Numbered from the stretch's first letter, positions 1 through 7,593 are shown. The stretch: DNA of 8,237 nucleotides from Prevotellaceae bacterium (GCA_031262265.1 JAISIB010000044.1:1-8237); one strand, 5' to 3'. Translations and numbers: made by a program. The notes: generated from the sequence alone by a model not told the origin.

Positions 1-452
1 CTTTTAACGGTGCCCATGGGCATATTCAGTTGGTCGCAAATTTCGCGATACTTGAATCCTGCTGCGAACATGGTGAAAGGTTTGCGAAAATCATCGGGGA
101 GTGCGTTTACGATGCGGTGCATTTCTTTCAAGTCGAGTGCTCCGTCTGCGGTTGTGAAGCCCGATTCTTGCGATTGGTTCAGGAACGCTGCGTTTTCGGT
201 GGGGTCAATGTACGTTTGTTCACGTACGATGCGACGATAGTTGTTGACGAAAAGATGATGCATGACTGTGCACACCCAGCCTTTGAAGTTGGTACCTGCG
301 GTAAACTTGTCGGTACTTTCCAATACTCTGAGTGCGGTTTCCTGAACCAAGTCGTTAGCTTCTTCCCGGTCAGCGGTCAATTTGATGGCGAACCGATACA
401 ATTCGGTTTGCACGTTCATCAGTTCTTTTCCAAAATCTACAGTTGCGTTCAT
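1..452 (-). CDS. ECF-type RNA polymerase sigma factor, C-terminus cut by window edge
   Basis: The minus-strand reading frame from ATG at 452-450 gives 150 residues before the left edge cuts it. Region 2 spans about residues 14-75, with the core-binding and -10-recognition signature around DREEANDLVQETALRVL (29-45) and NFKGWVCTVMHHLFVNNYRR (55-74). Region 4 begins near 113, and ALPDDFRKPF leads into a helix-turn-helix around FKYREICDQLNMPMGTVK (133-150). Family members usually run 160-175 residues, so perhaps 15-25 are missing, including the end of the recognition helix. It would direct core RNA polymerase to a specific promoter set in the cytoplasm. No anti-sigma gene is visible; one could lie beyond the left edge. 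Codon choice is strongly C-ending (nine of ten Asn codons are AAC, eight of eleven Phe are TTC), which suggests high expression. ATG was chosen because it follows the promoter box and gives the usual N-terminus. The target regulon cannot be told. Confidence 0.93.
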   Translation of the reverse strand, partial: MNATVDFGKELMNVQTELYRFAIKLTADREEANDLVQETALRVLESTDKFTAGTNFKGWVCTVMHHLFVNNYRRIVREQTYIDPTENAAFLNQSQESGFTTADGALDLKEMHRIVNALPDDFRKPFTMFAAGFKYREICDQLNMPMGTVK

Positions 453-453
453 G

Positions 454-522
454 ACTTTTGTAATTAGTTTGTTAGTAATCGGTTTTTTGAAATAATTGGT
501 TTGAATCGAAACTTTTGTAATT
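454..522. repeat. Pair of 12-base direct repeats in the sigma factor leader
   Basis: The 12-mer acttttgtaatt occurs at 454-465 and again at 511-522, with starts 57 bases apart. Both copies lie in the predicted untranslated leader of the sigma gene, and the first ends two bases from the start codon. They could be sites for a repressor or RNA-binding protein, or simple duplication in AT-rich DNA. The repeat is seen directly; any role is inference. Confidence 0.4.
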
Positions 523-543
523 GGTTTTTGTCTTTCGACTTTG

Positions 544-551
544 CAAAAGTA
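544..551 (-). promoter_or_regulatory. Bacteroidales -7 promoter box for the sigma factor gene
   Basis: Read on the minus strand, 551-544 is TACTTTTG, an exact fit to the Bacteroidota -7 consensus TAnnTTTG. Transcription would begin near 540, giving a leader of about 88 bases before the sigma start at 452. No convincing TTTG -33 element lies 19-21 bases upstream, so the promoter may be weak or need an activator. It is the only consensus box I found in the gap before this gene. Confidence 0.5.
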
Positions 552-677
552 GTTTGGGTGCGCCGGTAGGTTGACCGCCGTATTATCGCAGTTTAGGGTA
601 GAATCAGACATCGGTCTGTATTCGGGTGTTTTTGGAACGAGATTAGGTGGTTTTTGCCCGATGAAATGGGGGGAAAA

Positions 678-755
678 GAATAAGAAAGGAAGAAAAAATA
701 TTTTCGCGGTCAGTTATTTCGATAACATACGGCGAAAAATGAATAAGAAAGGAAG
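678..755. repeat. Pair of 15-base purine-rich direct repeats flanking the terminator
   Basis: The 15-mer gaataagaaaggaag is found exactly at 678-692 and 741-755, one copy on each side of the hairpin at 701-738. The flanking bases are also alike (ggggaaaa and ggcgaaaa). The sequence is low in complexity, so chance or local duplication is possible. No function is assigned. Confidence 0.45.
693..738 (-). terminator. Intrinsic terminator downstream of pdxB
   Basis: A symmetric hairpin is centred at 719-720. The outer stem pairs TTTTCGC (701-707) with GCGAAAA (732-738). The inner stem pairs GTTAT (713-717) with ATAAC (722-726) around a four-base loop. The internal loop between them has two further possible pairs. 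On the minus strand the stem is followed at once by a run of six T at 698-693. It begins 23 bases past the pdxB stop, so it would end the dpp7-pdxB transcript before the sigma gene. The mismatched middle weakens it. Confidence 0.6.
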
Positions 756-760
756 TTATT

Positions 761-1798
761 TTAGCGGAAAACGTATGCTGTTTTTTCCCGCCGCAGAGGA
801 TAGTTTGCGCGCAGGGATTCAAAATCCTCCGGCTGACTTTTTAATCGTTCGCTATCGGTCATCGGATTGTAAATGCTCAGCAATGCGTCGGTTTCGGAGG
901 CAGCGCGTATAATCGGCGAAGCCGGTTCGGGAGGGAGGATTTGGAAATCCGTTGAAATCCGGAAGTGTCGGCACAAGGATTCGAGCGACATGCGAGTGGC
1001 ATTGGCTTTGCCGTCGGCAGAATAGCCTGCGATATGGGGCGTGGCAATCCAAGCTTTGGATAATAGTTCCCGATTGATGGTCGGCTCGTGCTCCCAAACG
1101 TCAATGGCCGCTTCGCCGATTTGTCCGCTATCGAGTGCGTGGAGAATAGCTTGCGTGTCGGCCACCTCGCCGCGCGAGGTATTTATAAATAGAGGTTTGC
1201 GCGTGCAACGGACGAATAGTGCCTGGTTCGCCAAGTGATGGGTAGCGTACTTACCCGTGTATGTCAGCGGTACATGCAGGCTGATGATGTCGCTTTCGGC
1301 AGCTACCGTTTCTATATCCGTGAAGGCTGCCGCCCCTTCGGATTCGGCGCGCGGAGGATCGCATAGCCGTACGTGCATGCCGTAGTGCCGTGCCACATCG
1401 GCGACTTTGCTCCCTACATGTCCAACGCCGATGACGCCCATCGTCAACCGGCTGAGCGGTTGTTTGCGCCGGCGTGCTTCCAATAAGAGCGTCGATTCGA
1501 CGTATTGCGCAACCGAAGACGCGTTGCAACCAGGGCAGTTAGTCCACGAGATACCGGCTTCCTTGCAATAGTCTATGTCGATATGGTCATAACCGATGGT
1601 AGCCGTTGCGATAAACTGTACTCGGCTACCTTCCAGTAAGGCGCGGTTGCAGCGAGTCAACGTGCGAATGATCAGCGCATCGGCGTCGCGAATGATTTGC
1701 GGGCTGAAACTTTTTCCGTTGATATACGCTACTTGGTCGGAGATACGTTCAAGAGCTGTTCGGATATAAGGGATATTTTCGTCTACGACTATCTTCAT
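761..1798 (-). CDS. pdxB: Erythronate-4-phosphate dehydrogenase PdxB
   Basis: PdxB is a cytoplasmic NAD-dependent enzyme that oxidises 4-phospho-D-erythronate to 2-oxo-3-hydroxy-4-phosphobutanoate, the second step of the DXP-dependent route to pyridoxal 5'-phosphate. The 345-residue product begins MKIVVDENIPY, very like known PdxB. The first half of the split substrate domain has TATIGYDHID (65-74) and the PGCNA signature (89-93). The Rossmann dinucleotide motif is GVIGVGHVG (121-129), with an acidic residue at D147 in LCDPPRA. The expected catalytic residues of D-2-hydroxyacid dehydrogenases are present: R209 in NTSRGE, E238 in WEHEP and H255 in PHIAGYS. The C-terminal segment YNPMTDSERLK...NYPLRRE (310-337) is the family's extra dimerisation region. 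It starts 22 bases after the dpp7 stop and is probably cotranscribed with it; no separate promoter box was seen. Confidence 0.95.
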   Translation of the reverse strand: MKIVVDENIPYIRTALERISDQVAYINGKSFSPQIIRDADALIIRTLTRCNRALLEGSRVQFIATATIGYDHIDIDYCKEAGISWTNCPGCNASSVAQYVESTLLLEARRRKQPLSRLTMGVIGVGHVGSKVADVARHYGMHVRLCDPPRAESEGAAAFTDIETVAAESDIISLHVPLTYTGKYATHHLANQALFVRCTRKPLFINTSRGEVADTQAILHALDSGQIGEAAIDVWEHEPTINRELLSKAWIATPHIAGYSADGKANATRMSLESLCRHFRISTDFQILPPEPASPIIRAASETDALLSIYNPMTDSERLKSQPEDFESLRANYPLRREKTAYVFR

Positions 1799-1820
1799 GG
1801 AAAGTCTATTTAGCTCCTTT

Positions 1821-3950
1821 TCATCGAATGGTCAGCTCTTGAATGAGCGCATTCGCTTGTCCCATTTTCTCTATAAGGAACAGTACATAACGTACGTCCA
1901 CGCCGATGCATCGCTGGTAGCGCGGCTCATAGATCAAGTCGCTACTCATCGCTTCCCAGTTCCCGTCGAACGCCAGCCCTATCAATTCTCCGCGCGCATT
2001 AAACATGGGGCTACCGGAATTGCCGCCTGTGATGTCATTGTTAGTGATAAAGCATACGTTCATACCGCCGGAATCATTGGCGTAACGTCCGTAGTTGTCG
2101 TGGCTCATCAGTAAATCCAACAAGGCGGGTTGTACGGTAAAATCTCTATCTCCTACGTGTGCGCGCACCTTTTCGGCGATTCCTTCGGTAGTAGTGAAAA
2201 AGCGATATTCCACTCCGTCGTTCGGAGCATATCCTCCCACCGTACCAAAACTGAGTCGCATCGTGAAGTTAGCGTCGGGATAATAGTTGCGCTCGTCGTT
2301 CATTTGTCTAATCGCGGCGTTGTAACGACGCTCATCTCGCTCGATGTGCTCGTCCACTTCGTTGGTGCGTTGCATAAAATCAATGTAGGTGACAAGCAGG
2401 TCTAAGACAATGGAAACAGCCGGGTCGTCTATGATAACAAACGTGCTGTCTTGTCGAACCACCTTATCCAATGTGGCAATATGCGTCACGGCTGTTGTAC
2501 GATAGATAGAGTCGGCGAACATTTGCTCGTTGCCTCCGCATGAATCCGCTATTACTTGATAAAATTGGGGCAAATATTCGGGTGCTACCTGACCGCGATA
2601 TTCGCGTAACATAGCTACGAAAACTTGCTTATCTACGGTCTCGTCGAAATTATCTAACTGAGTTGTGATACGTTCATACGCAGCTTGTACGATTTCTTTC
2701 GGGGCATCGTAGTCGAAGTTCAATAGTTGATAGGCTAACTGTATGAGTTCGGGCGCATTTAGAAAGGCTTCCTCGAAATAAGCGCGTGCCCGAGCAGGTT
2801 CGCGACGTTCTTTATAGTTCAGTTCCAAGTCGGTCAGTAGATGCAGTAACGAGCTGCTTCCCTTTTCTTGCCCGATCCATCGCTGCAAGCTACGTTCCAT
2901 TTCACGTTTACGCTCCAATATATGCAGTTTGCTTATAGCTTCGTTGACGCCGATACTATTCTTCCAATAGTTCGAGCTTTCATCGTATTTCGACGCATAG
3001 CTTATGGCTATTTTCGGACGAGCATTCATGGCTTGCTTCCATATCTCCTGCTTAATTCCTCGTATGTCAATCATCGCTTGGTTCTGTGTAATCATCATTT
3101 CCTCAATGCCGAATGAAGAAAGATACCGCTCCGTTGCACCGGGATAGCCGAGTGTCATACTAAAGTCGCCTTCCGCGTATCCTTCAAGGGAGATCGGTGC
3201 TACGTAGGTAGGATGATAGGGTACGTTGTCCGGTGAATATTCGGCGGGGCGATTGTTCTTGTCGGCGTAGATACGGAAGACGCTAAAATCTCCGGTATGG
3301 CGCGGCCACATCCAATTGTCGGTATCCCAACCAAACTTACCGATAGAAGAAGGAGGTGCAAAGACGAGGCGAATATCTTCATAATCTCGATACACGGACA
3401 ACCAGTACTCGTTGCCGGCATAATAGGCGTCCACAACCGCAGCTACGGTGCTGTCTTTCGCAGATACTTCTTGCTGTATAATTCTACTGATTGAATCGAC
3501 AGCCAGCTGCCGACTATTTTCATCCATCGTGTCGGAAAGGCAAGCAAGGACGCGACGTGTCACATTTTCCGACCGCAATAGGAACCGTACGTATAGTTCC
3601 GGATTGGGTAACTCTTCTTCGCGGTTGCGCGCGATAAAGCCGTCCGTCAGATAGTCGTGTTCCATCGTACTATGTTGCTGTATGGCGTCGAAACCGCAAT
3701 GGTGATTGGTGAACACAAGTCCGTCGCTACTCACCACGACGCCCGTACAAAAGCCACCGAAACTGACTATCGCATTGGCCAGAGCGGGTTTCTTCGGATT
3801 ATATAGCCGCTTCATCGGTAGCTCCAACCCTGCGTGCTTCAACGCTTGGTGTGTTTTCTTGTTCAGATTGCCTATCATCCACATGCCTTCGTCGGCGGAA
3901 ATCGCGAGCGTGCACAAGGAGAGTAGACATAGCATGATTCCTTTCTTCAT
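1821..3950 (-). CDS. dpp7: S46-family dipeptidyl peptidase, DPP7 type
   Basis: This is a periplasmic or surface serine exopeptidase that removes dipeptides from the N-termini of peptides, supporting amino-acid scavenging. From ATG at 3950 it is 709 residues, close to the roughly 710 of Porphyromonas DPP7. Residues 1-19 (MKKGIMLCLLSLCTLAISA) form a signal peptide, and mature DEGMW is typical of the family. The chymotrypsin-like triad is visible: H84 in TNHHCG, D221 in RHTGDFSVFR and S645 in TGGNSGSP. Eighteen residues after the serine is Gly (G663 in FDGNWE). Family work separates DPP7 (Gly there, hydrophobic P1) from DPP11 (Arg, acidic P1), so I call DPP7. The middle, about 260-560, is the helical cap domain. 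A longer frame reaches a TTG at 4010 but would bury the signal peptide and the promoter box. It is followed by pdxB at 22 bases. Confidence 0.93.
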   Translation of the reverse strand: MKKGIMLCLLSLCTLAISADEGMWMIGNLNKKTHQALKHAGLELPMKRLYNPKKPALANAIVSFGGFCTGVVVSSDGLVFTNHHCGFDAIQQHSTMEHDYLTDGFIARNREEELPNPELYVRFLLRSENVTRRVLACLSDTMDENSRQLAVDSISRIIQQEVSAKDSTVAAVVDAYYAGNEYWLSVYRDYEDIRLVFAPPSSIGKFGWDTDNWMWPRHTGDFSVFRIYADKNNRPAEYSPDNVPYHPTYVAPISLEGYAEGDFSMTLGYPGATERYLSSFGIEEMMITQNQAMIDIRGIKQEIWKQAMNARPKIAISYASKYDESSNYWKNSIGVNEAISKLHILERKREMERSLQRWIGQEKGSSSLLHLLTDLELNYKERREPARARAYFEEAFLNAPELIQLAYQLLNFDYDAPKEIVQAAYERITTQLDNFDETVDKQVFVAMLREYRGQVAPEYLPQFYQVIADSCGGNEQMFADSIYRTTAVTHIATLDKVVRQDSTFVIIDDPAVSIVLDLLVTYIDFMQRTNEVDEHIERDERRYNAAIRQMNDERNYYPDANFTMRLSFGTVGGYAPNDGVEYRFFTTTEGIAEKVRAHVGDRDFTVQPALLDLLMSHDNYGRYANDSGGMNVCFITNNDITGGNSGSPMFNARGELIGLAFDGNWEAMSSDLIYEPRYQRCIGVDVRYVLFLIEKMGQANALIQELTIR

Positions 3951-3966
3951 CCTCAAAGAGTTTGCG

Positions 3967-3974
3967 CAAAAATA
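3967..3974 (-). promoter_or_regulatory. Candidate -7 promoter box for dpp7-pdxB
   Basis: On the minus strand 3974-3967 reads TATTTTTG, matching TAnnTTTG. Transcription would start near 3963, leaving a leader of about 13 bases before ATG at 3950. No TTTG -33 element is found 19-21 bases upstream. In this AT-rich spacer a chance match is quite possible. Confidence 0.3.
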
Positions 3975-3997
3975 CGTGATAATTTCAAGAACTGTCG

Positions 3998-4005
3998 TAC
4001 TTTTG
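3998..4005 (+). promoter_or_regulatory. Exact TACTTTTG box, plus strand, upstream of the hydrolase
   Basis: This is an exact copy of the octamer found before three other genes in the window. As a -7 box it would give a leader of about 95 bases for the hydrolase at 4106. No -33 element is apparent, and the box lies only 24 bases from the opposed box for dpp7, so the two might compete. The box at 4069-4076 is the better hydrolase promoter candidate. Confidence 0.3.
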
Positions 4006-4045
4006 CCCAAAATATACCTTGTTGGTGAAATAACGAGGTTAGTTA

Positions 4046-4076
4046 TTGAAATATCACGGTATGAAAATTATTTTTC
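4046..4076 (+). promoter_or_regulatory. Candidate -33/-7 promoter for the alpha/beta hydrolase
   Basis: A TTG at 4046-4048 is followed after exactly 20 bases by TATTTTTC at 4069-4076. This fits the Bacteroidota arrangement TTTG, about 20 bases, TAnnTTTG, with one mismatch in the last base of the -7 box and a partial -33. Transcription would start near 4080, about 26 bases before ATG at 4106. Confidence 0.4.
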
Positions 4077-4105
4077 AAAGCCGCATATAAAACGTAGAAA
4101 CGGCT

Positions 4106-5047
4106 ATGCGAACGATACACTCACAGAAACGACAAAAACGAGGCCACAAATGGCTGAAAATTGCGTTAATAAGTTGTCTGGTTCTTATTTTGCTTAATCT
4201 GGCCGGCGGTCTCTACTTAGTAGACTTTGCCTTAGTCCGGCCGGAAACTACCGTACGTGAAAATACTTCGTTCGGTGCGCGATGGATGAGTAGCCACGTG
4301 CATGATACGTTGACGATTCGTAGAGTCGACGGCTTGAAACTGACCGGTTATTACTTTCCGGCATCGAACGCATCCTCTAAAAAGTTAGCTATCCTCGTAC
4401 ATGGCTATCAGTCTTCGGTCGAACATATTGCGGAGGCTGCTCCCGTTTATTACGATGAAGGGTATCATGTTTTTATGGCCGATAATCGGGCACACGGAGC
4501 GAGTGAGGGAAAATATATAGGTATGGGCGTGCTGGATAGTCGCGACTATGTTCAGTGGATAGATACGTTGCTTCGGCAAAATGATTCGTTGGAAATCGTT
4601 CTACACGGCCAATCTATGGGTGGGGCAACGGTACTTATGATGAGCGGTCGCGCCGATCTTCCTCCGCAGGTACGTTGTGTGGTGGACGACTGCGGTTATA
4701 ATTCCGTTTTCGATGAGTTTGCGTATCAGTTGCACCAGATGTTTGGGCTTCCGCCTTTTCCGTTGTTATACGTAGCGAGTTGGGAAAGCAAATGGCTGGC
4801 AGGCTACGCATTTGATGAGGGAGATGTAACAGCACAAGTCCGTCAGGCGCGCGTCCCGATCTTGTTTATTCATGGCGACGCTGACGATTATAATCCCACA
4901 TGGATGGTATATGAATTGTACGACGCAGCTCCTACGGAAAAGGAACTATGGATTGTTCCCGGCGCCAAGCACGCTAAAAACCACATCGTCGCTCCCGAAG
5001 AATTTTCCGCCCGTATCCGGCGATTCTGTGCGAGGTATGTGGATTGA
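4106..5047 (+). CDS. Membrane-anchored alpha/beta hydrolase
   Basis: The 313-residue product has a basic N-terminus (QKRQKRGHKWLK) and then one hydrophobic segment at about 18-40, with no clear cleavage site. It is therefore probably an inner-membrane anchor with the catalytic domain outside the cytoplasm. The alpha/beta hydrolase fold follows: the oxyanion-loop motif HGYQSS (99-104), DNRAHGAS (126-133), the nucleophile elbow GQSMGG with S170, the acid in HGDADD (probably D260) and a histidine in PGAKHA (H289). It resembles the serine aminopeptidase or lysophospholipase-like Hydrolase_4 group. These are esterases or peptidases whose substrate cannot be read from sequence. It stands alone on the plus strand, divergent from dpp7 and convergent with the flippase. 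ATG at 4106 gives a positively charged start consistent with the membrane segment. Confidence 0.88.
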   Translation: MRTIHSQKRQKRGHKWLKIALISCLVLILLNLAGGLYLVDFALVRPETTVRENTSFGARWMSSHVHDTLTIRRVDGLKLTGYYFPASNASSKKLAILVHGYQSSVEHIAEAAPVYYDEGYHVFMADNRAHGASEGKYIGMGVLDSRDYVQWIDTLLRQNDSLEIVLHGQSMGGATVLMMSGRADLPPQVRCVVDDCGYNSVFDEFAYQLHQMFGLPPFPLLYVASWESKWLAGYAFDEGDVTAQVRQARVPILFIHGDADDYNPTWMVYELYDAAPTEKELWIVPGAKHAKNHIVAPEEFSARIRRFCARYVD

Positions 5048-5057
5048 CGACGTACGC

Positions 5058-5086
5058 GGAAATCTATTTATGCACATAAGATTTCC
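5058..5086. terminator. Symmetric hairpin at the convergent gene ends
   Basis: GGAAATCT (5058-5065) pairs perfectly with AGATTTCC (5079-5086) around a 13-base loop. The inner TTAT/ATAA can pair in an alternative fold. It lies 10 bases past the hydrolase stop and spans the flippase stop codon at 5066-5064. Neither strand shows a T-tract after the stem, so it is not a classical intrinsic terminator. It may still act on both convergent transcripts or shield their 3' ends. Confidence 0.35.
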
Positions 5087-6536
5087 ACTCGGGGAAGTCT
5101 CTCTTGACGATGAAAAGGAGAAAAATAATCAGCAGACAGGTGCGGTAGGCCAAACGAAGGAATAAACTGCCGGGCACCCAGAGTCTAGCGAGCAGAAACA
5201 ATACGGTGGCCAGAAGTAGATAGGCACCCATGTTTTTTAGTTCGTAGCATATCGGATATTTGCGCTGTCCGATGACAAAAGAAAGCAACGTGATGACGGC
5301 GTAGCCCGTTAGTCCTGCCCACGCGCAAGCCATATATCCGTAGCGCGGTACTAACCAAATATTTAATCCGACGATGATCGCACAACCAATCAGGGAGAAA
5401 TAGGCACCCCACTTAGTCTGATCAATCAATTTATACCAGAAAGAAAGATTAAAATAGACGCCCATGAAAATTTCCGCCCCCATGACGATAGGCACAACCT
5501 TTAATCCTTCCCAATAATCAGGTGCTATGATGTAACGTAGTATATCTAAATAGAATATCACGGCCAGAAAGCCTAACAACGAAAAGATTACGAAAAATTT
5601 CATGGCACGTGCGTAGACGGGGCGATGGTCTCCTTCTTCTTTGTGACTGCCAAAAACAAACGGCTCGTAAGCGTAGCGAAACGCTTGCGTACACATGGCC
5701 ATTACCATCGCTATCTTAGTGGCCGCGCCATAGATACCTAATTGCACCATCGCCTGATCTTTGTCGTAGAGAAAAGGGAAAAGAATTTTATCCACCGTTT
5801 GGTTCAAAATACCTACGACGCCGAGTATTAGAAGAGGGAAAGAATAGCGAAAGATACGCTTCATAAGTTCCGCATCATACTTCCATCGGAAACCGCGCAA
5901 CTCGGGGATGAAAAAGAAGAACTGTACAAATGATGTAATGAAGTTGGCAATGAATACATAGCCTACGCCGTACTCCGGACGATACCAAGTCATCATGTCG
6001 GTATGCTTCGTTAGCCACGGACAAAGGAGAAGAAAGAAAAGATTTAATCCGATGCCGAATACGATAGAGAATAATTTGATGCTCGCGAACTTGATCGGGC
6101 GTTTTTTATGCCGCAGGTAAGCGAACGGAATGCTTTGGAACGCATCCATCGCCACTACTGCTGCCATGATGCCTATATATTCGGGATGCGTTGCGTAACC
6201 TAATGCCGATGAAATGGGCGAAAGAAATAAGAGACAAAGGGCTACGAACAATAACGAGGTAGAACCTACGGATATGAGTATGGAAGAGTAAACTATTTGT
6301 TCGTTCTCGTCGCGTTTATTGACGAAGCGAAAGAAACCGGTCTCCATGCCGTAGATCAATAATACTTGAAGTAATGCGACAATCGCGTAGATATTCGTGA
6401 CATCACCGTATCCTCCTGATTCCACCGAGAAGGATACCGTATAAAGCGGCACGAGCAAGTAATTTAAGAACTTGCCCACGATGCTACTCATGCCATAAAT
6501 AGCCGTATCTTTGGCTAAGGATTTGAGGGTTGCCAC
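5064..6536 (-). CDS. Polysaccharide/oligosaccharide flippase (MOP superfamily)
   Basis: The 490-residue product is hydrophobic throughout, with about 14 predicted membrane helices, the usual size and topology of Wzx-like polysaccharide flippases in the MATE/MOP superfamily. The N-terminal stretch LKSLAKDTAIYGMSSIVGKF (4-23), then YLLVPLYT and GYGDV (42-46), is typical of the polysaccharide synthase branch. Such proteins move lipid-linked glycan units across the inner membrane. No glycosyltransferase or polymerase gene is nearby, so the cargo is unknown. The start is GTG at 6536-6534. The first ATG would begin at residue 16 and remove half of the conserved first segment, so GTG is preferred. 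It follows ruvB with a 21-base gap and no promoter box, so cotranscription with ruvB is likely. Its end is 16 bases from the convergent hydrolase. Confidence 0.9.
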   Translation of the reverse strand: MATLKSLAKDTAIYGMSSIVGKFLNYLLVPLYTVSFSVESGGYGDVTNIYAIVALLQVLLIYGMETGFFRFVNKRDENEQIVYSSILISVGSTSLLFVALCLLFLSPISSALGYATHPEYIGIMAAVVAMDAFQSIPFAYLRHKKRPIKFASIKLFSIVFGIGLNLFFLLLCPWLTKHTDMMTWYRPEYGVGYVFIANFITSFVQFFFFIPELRGFRWKYDAELMKRIFRYSFPLLILGVVGILNQTVDKILFPFLYDKDQAMVQLGIYGAATKIAMVMAMCTQAFRYAYEPFVFGSHKEEGDHRPVYARAMKFFVIFSLLGFLAVIFYLDILRYIIAPDYWEGLKVVPIVMGAEIFMGVYFNLSFWYKLIDQTKWGAYFSLIGCAIIVGLNIWLVPRYGYMACAWAGLTGYAVITLLSFVIGQRKYPICYELKNMGAYLLLATVLFLLARLWVPGSLFLRLAYRTCLLIIFLLFIVKRDFPEWKSYVHK

Positions 6537-6557
6537 GCTACTGCTGCGATTGAGGGG

Positions 6558-7589
6558 TTAGTAGAATAAATCCGCCTGTCTGTTGCGACTATATAAGTCG
6601 CGTCCCAAATGTTTATAGGCCAATTCCGTCACTTCGCGACCGCGGGGCGTGCGTTTCAAGAAGCCTTCTTTGATGAGGAAAGGTTCATATACTTCTTCGA
6701 TAGTGCCTGCGTCTTCTCCCAAAGCCGTAGCGATGGTGCTGATGCCTACCGGGCCTCCTTTGAACTTGTCGATAAGCGTACAGAGTATCTTGTTATCGAT
6801 TTCATCCAGTCCGTACTTATCAATATTCAGTGCTTCGAGCGCATAGAGAGCGATTTCCATATCAATACTACCCGAACCTTTTACTTGGGCGAAGTCGCGT
6901 ACGCGGCGTAGCAAAGCATTGGCGATACGGGGCGTGCCGCGACTGCGCGAAGCAATCTCTGTGGCTGCCGGTAGAGACACGGGTACGTTCAGTAGCTTGG
7001 CAGATCGGCGAATAATGGTAGTCAGTACGTCATTTTCGTAGTATTCCAAATGCAAATTGATGCCGAAGCGCGCACGCAAAGGTGCTGTCAAAAGACCACT
7101 ACGAGTGGTTGCGCCGACCAGCGTAAAGGGACTTAGATCAATTTGAATGCTGCGCGCCGACGGACCTTTGTCAATCATGATGTCAATGCGGTAATCTTCC
7201 ATCGCCGAATACAGGTATTCTTCCACGACAGGGGACAAACGGTGAATTTCATCAATGAATAGCACATCGTTCGGTTCGAGTGAGGTCAGAATGCCCGCCA
7301 GATCGCCGGGTTTGTCAAGCACCGGTCCGGACGTCAACTTGAATCCGACGCCCAACTCATTGGCAATGATGGTAGAGAGCGTCGTTTTTCCCAATCCGGG
7401 AGGACCGTGTAGTAATACGTGGTCTAATGCTTCTGCGCGCAAACGGGCAGCTTTCACGAAGATACGCAAATTGTCGACGATTTTCTCTTGCCCGTTGAAA
7501 TCGGCAAACGTCAATGGCCGCAAGGCGTTCTCAAATTCGCGTTCGCGGGGCGACAATCGTTCGTTACGTATATCAAAATCTTCTTCCAT
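6558..7589 (-). CDS. ruvB: Holliday junction branch-migration ATPase RuvB
   Basis: RuvB is the hexameric AAA+ motor that, loaded by RuvA, drives branch migration of Holliday junctions during recombination and repair before RuvC cuts them. The 343-residue product has NALRPLTFADFNGQ (21-34), Walker A GPPGLGKT (62-69), Walker B LFIDEIHRL (110-118), the sensor-1 segment VGATTRSGLL (158-167), the arginine-finger region RARFG (172-176), and the sensor-2 motif RGTPRIANALLRRV. A C-terminal winged-helix DNA-binding domain starts near GLDEIDNKIL and contains GGPVGISTIATALGED and RTPRGREVT. The length matches the family. ATG at 7589 gives the MEEDFDIR start usual in Bacteroidales; the open frame extends to a TTG at 7688, but that extension has no family likeness. 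The gene leads a unit with the flippase. ruvA and ruvC are not in the window. Confidence 0.97.
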   Translation of the reverse strand: MEEDFDIRNERLSPREREFENALRPLTFADFNGQEKIVDNLRIFVKAARLRAEALDHVLLHGPPGLGKTTLSTIIANELGVGFKLTSGPVLDKPGDLAGILTSLEPNDVLFIDEIHRLSPVVEEYLYSAMEDYRIDIMIDKGPSARSIQIDLSPFTLVGATTRSGLLTAPLRARFGINLHLEYYENDVLTTIIRRSAKLLNVPVSLPAATEIASRSRGTPRIANALLRRVRDFAQVKGSGSIDMEIALYALEALNIDKYGLDEIDNKILCTLIDKFKGGPVGISTIATALGEDAGTIEEVYEPFLIKEGFLKRTPRGREVTELAYKHLGRDLYSRNRQADLFY

Positions 7590-7593
7590 GCGA

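Noticed and set aside
30..467. 145-residue plus-strand frame opposite the sigma factor
   Set aside because: It is an exact antisense shadow of the sigma gene, whose minus-strand protein has clear region 2 and region 4 motifs.
506..538. TCGAAA/TTTCGA inverted repeat in the sigma leader
   Set aside because: Only six base pairs with a loop of about 20 bases in AT-rich DNA; too weak to call.
571..912. 113-residue plus-strand frame
   Set aside because: It begins with TTG, reads through the terminator hairpin and lies antisense to the pdxB 3' end; the protein is unlike any family.
1251..1529. 92-residue Arg-rich minus-strand frame inside pdxB
   Set aside because: It overlaps the conserved Rossmann domain of pdxB in a different frame, and its Arg/Ala bias is typical of out-of-frame reading.
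3951..4010. Extension of the dipeptidyl peptidase from a TTG at 4010
   Set aside because: It would put 20 residues before a clear signal peptide and cover a promoter box. ATG at 3950 gives the family length.
3706..4197. 163-residue plus-strand frame spanning the dpp7 start and hydrolase start
   Set aside because: It is antisense to the conserved dpp7 N-terminus and overlaps the hydrolase in another frame; composition is that of a shadow frame.
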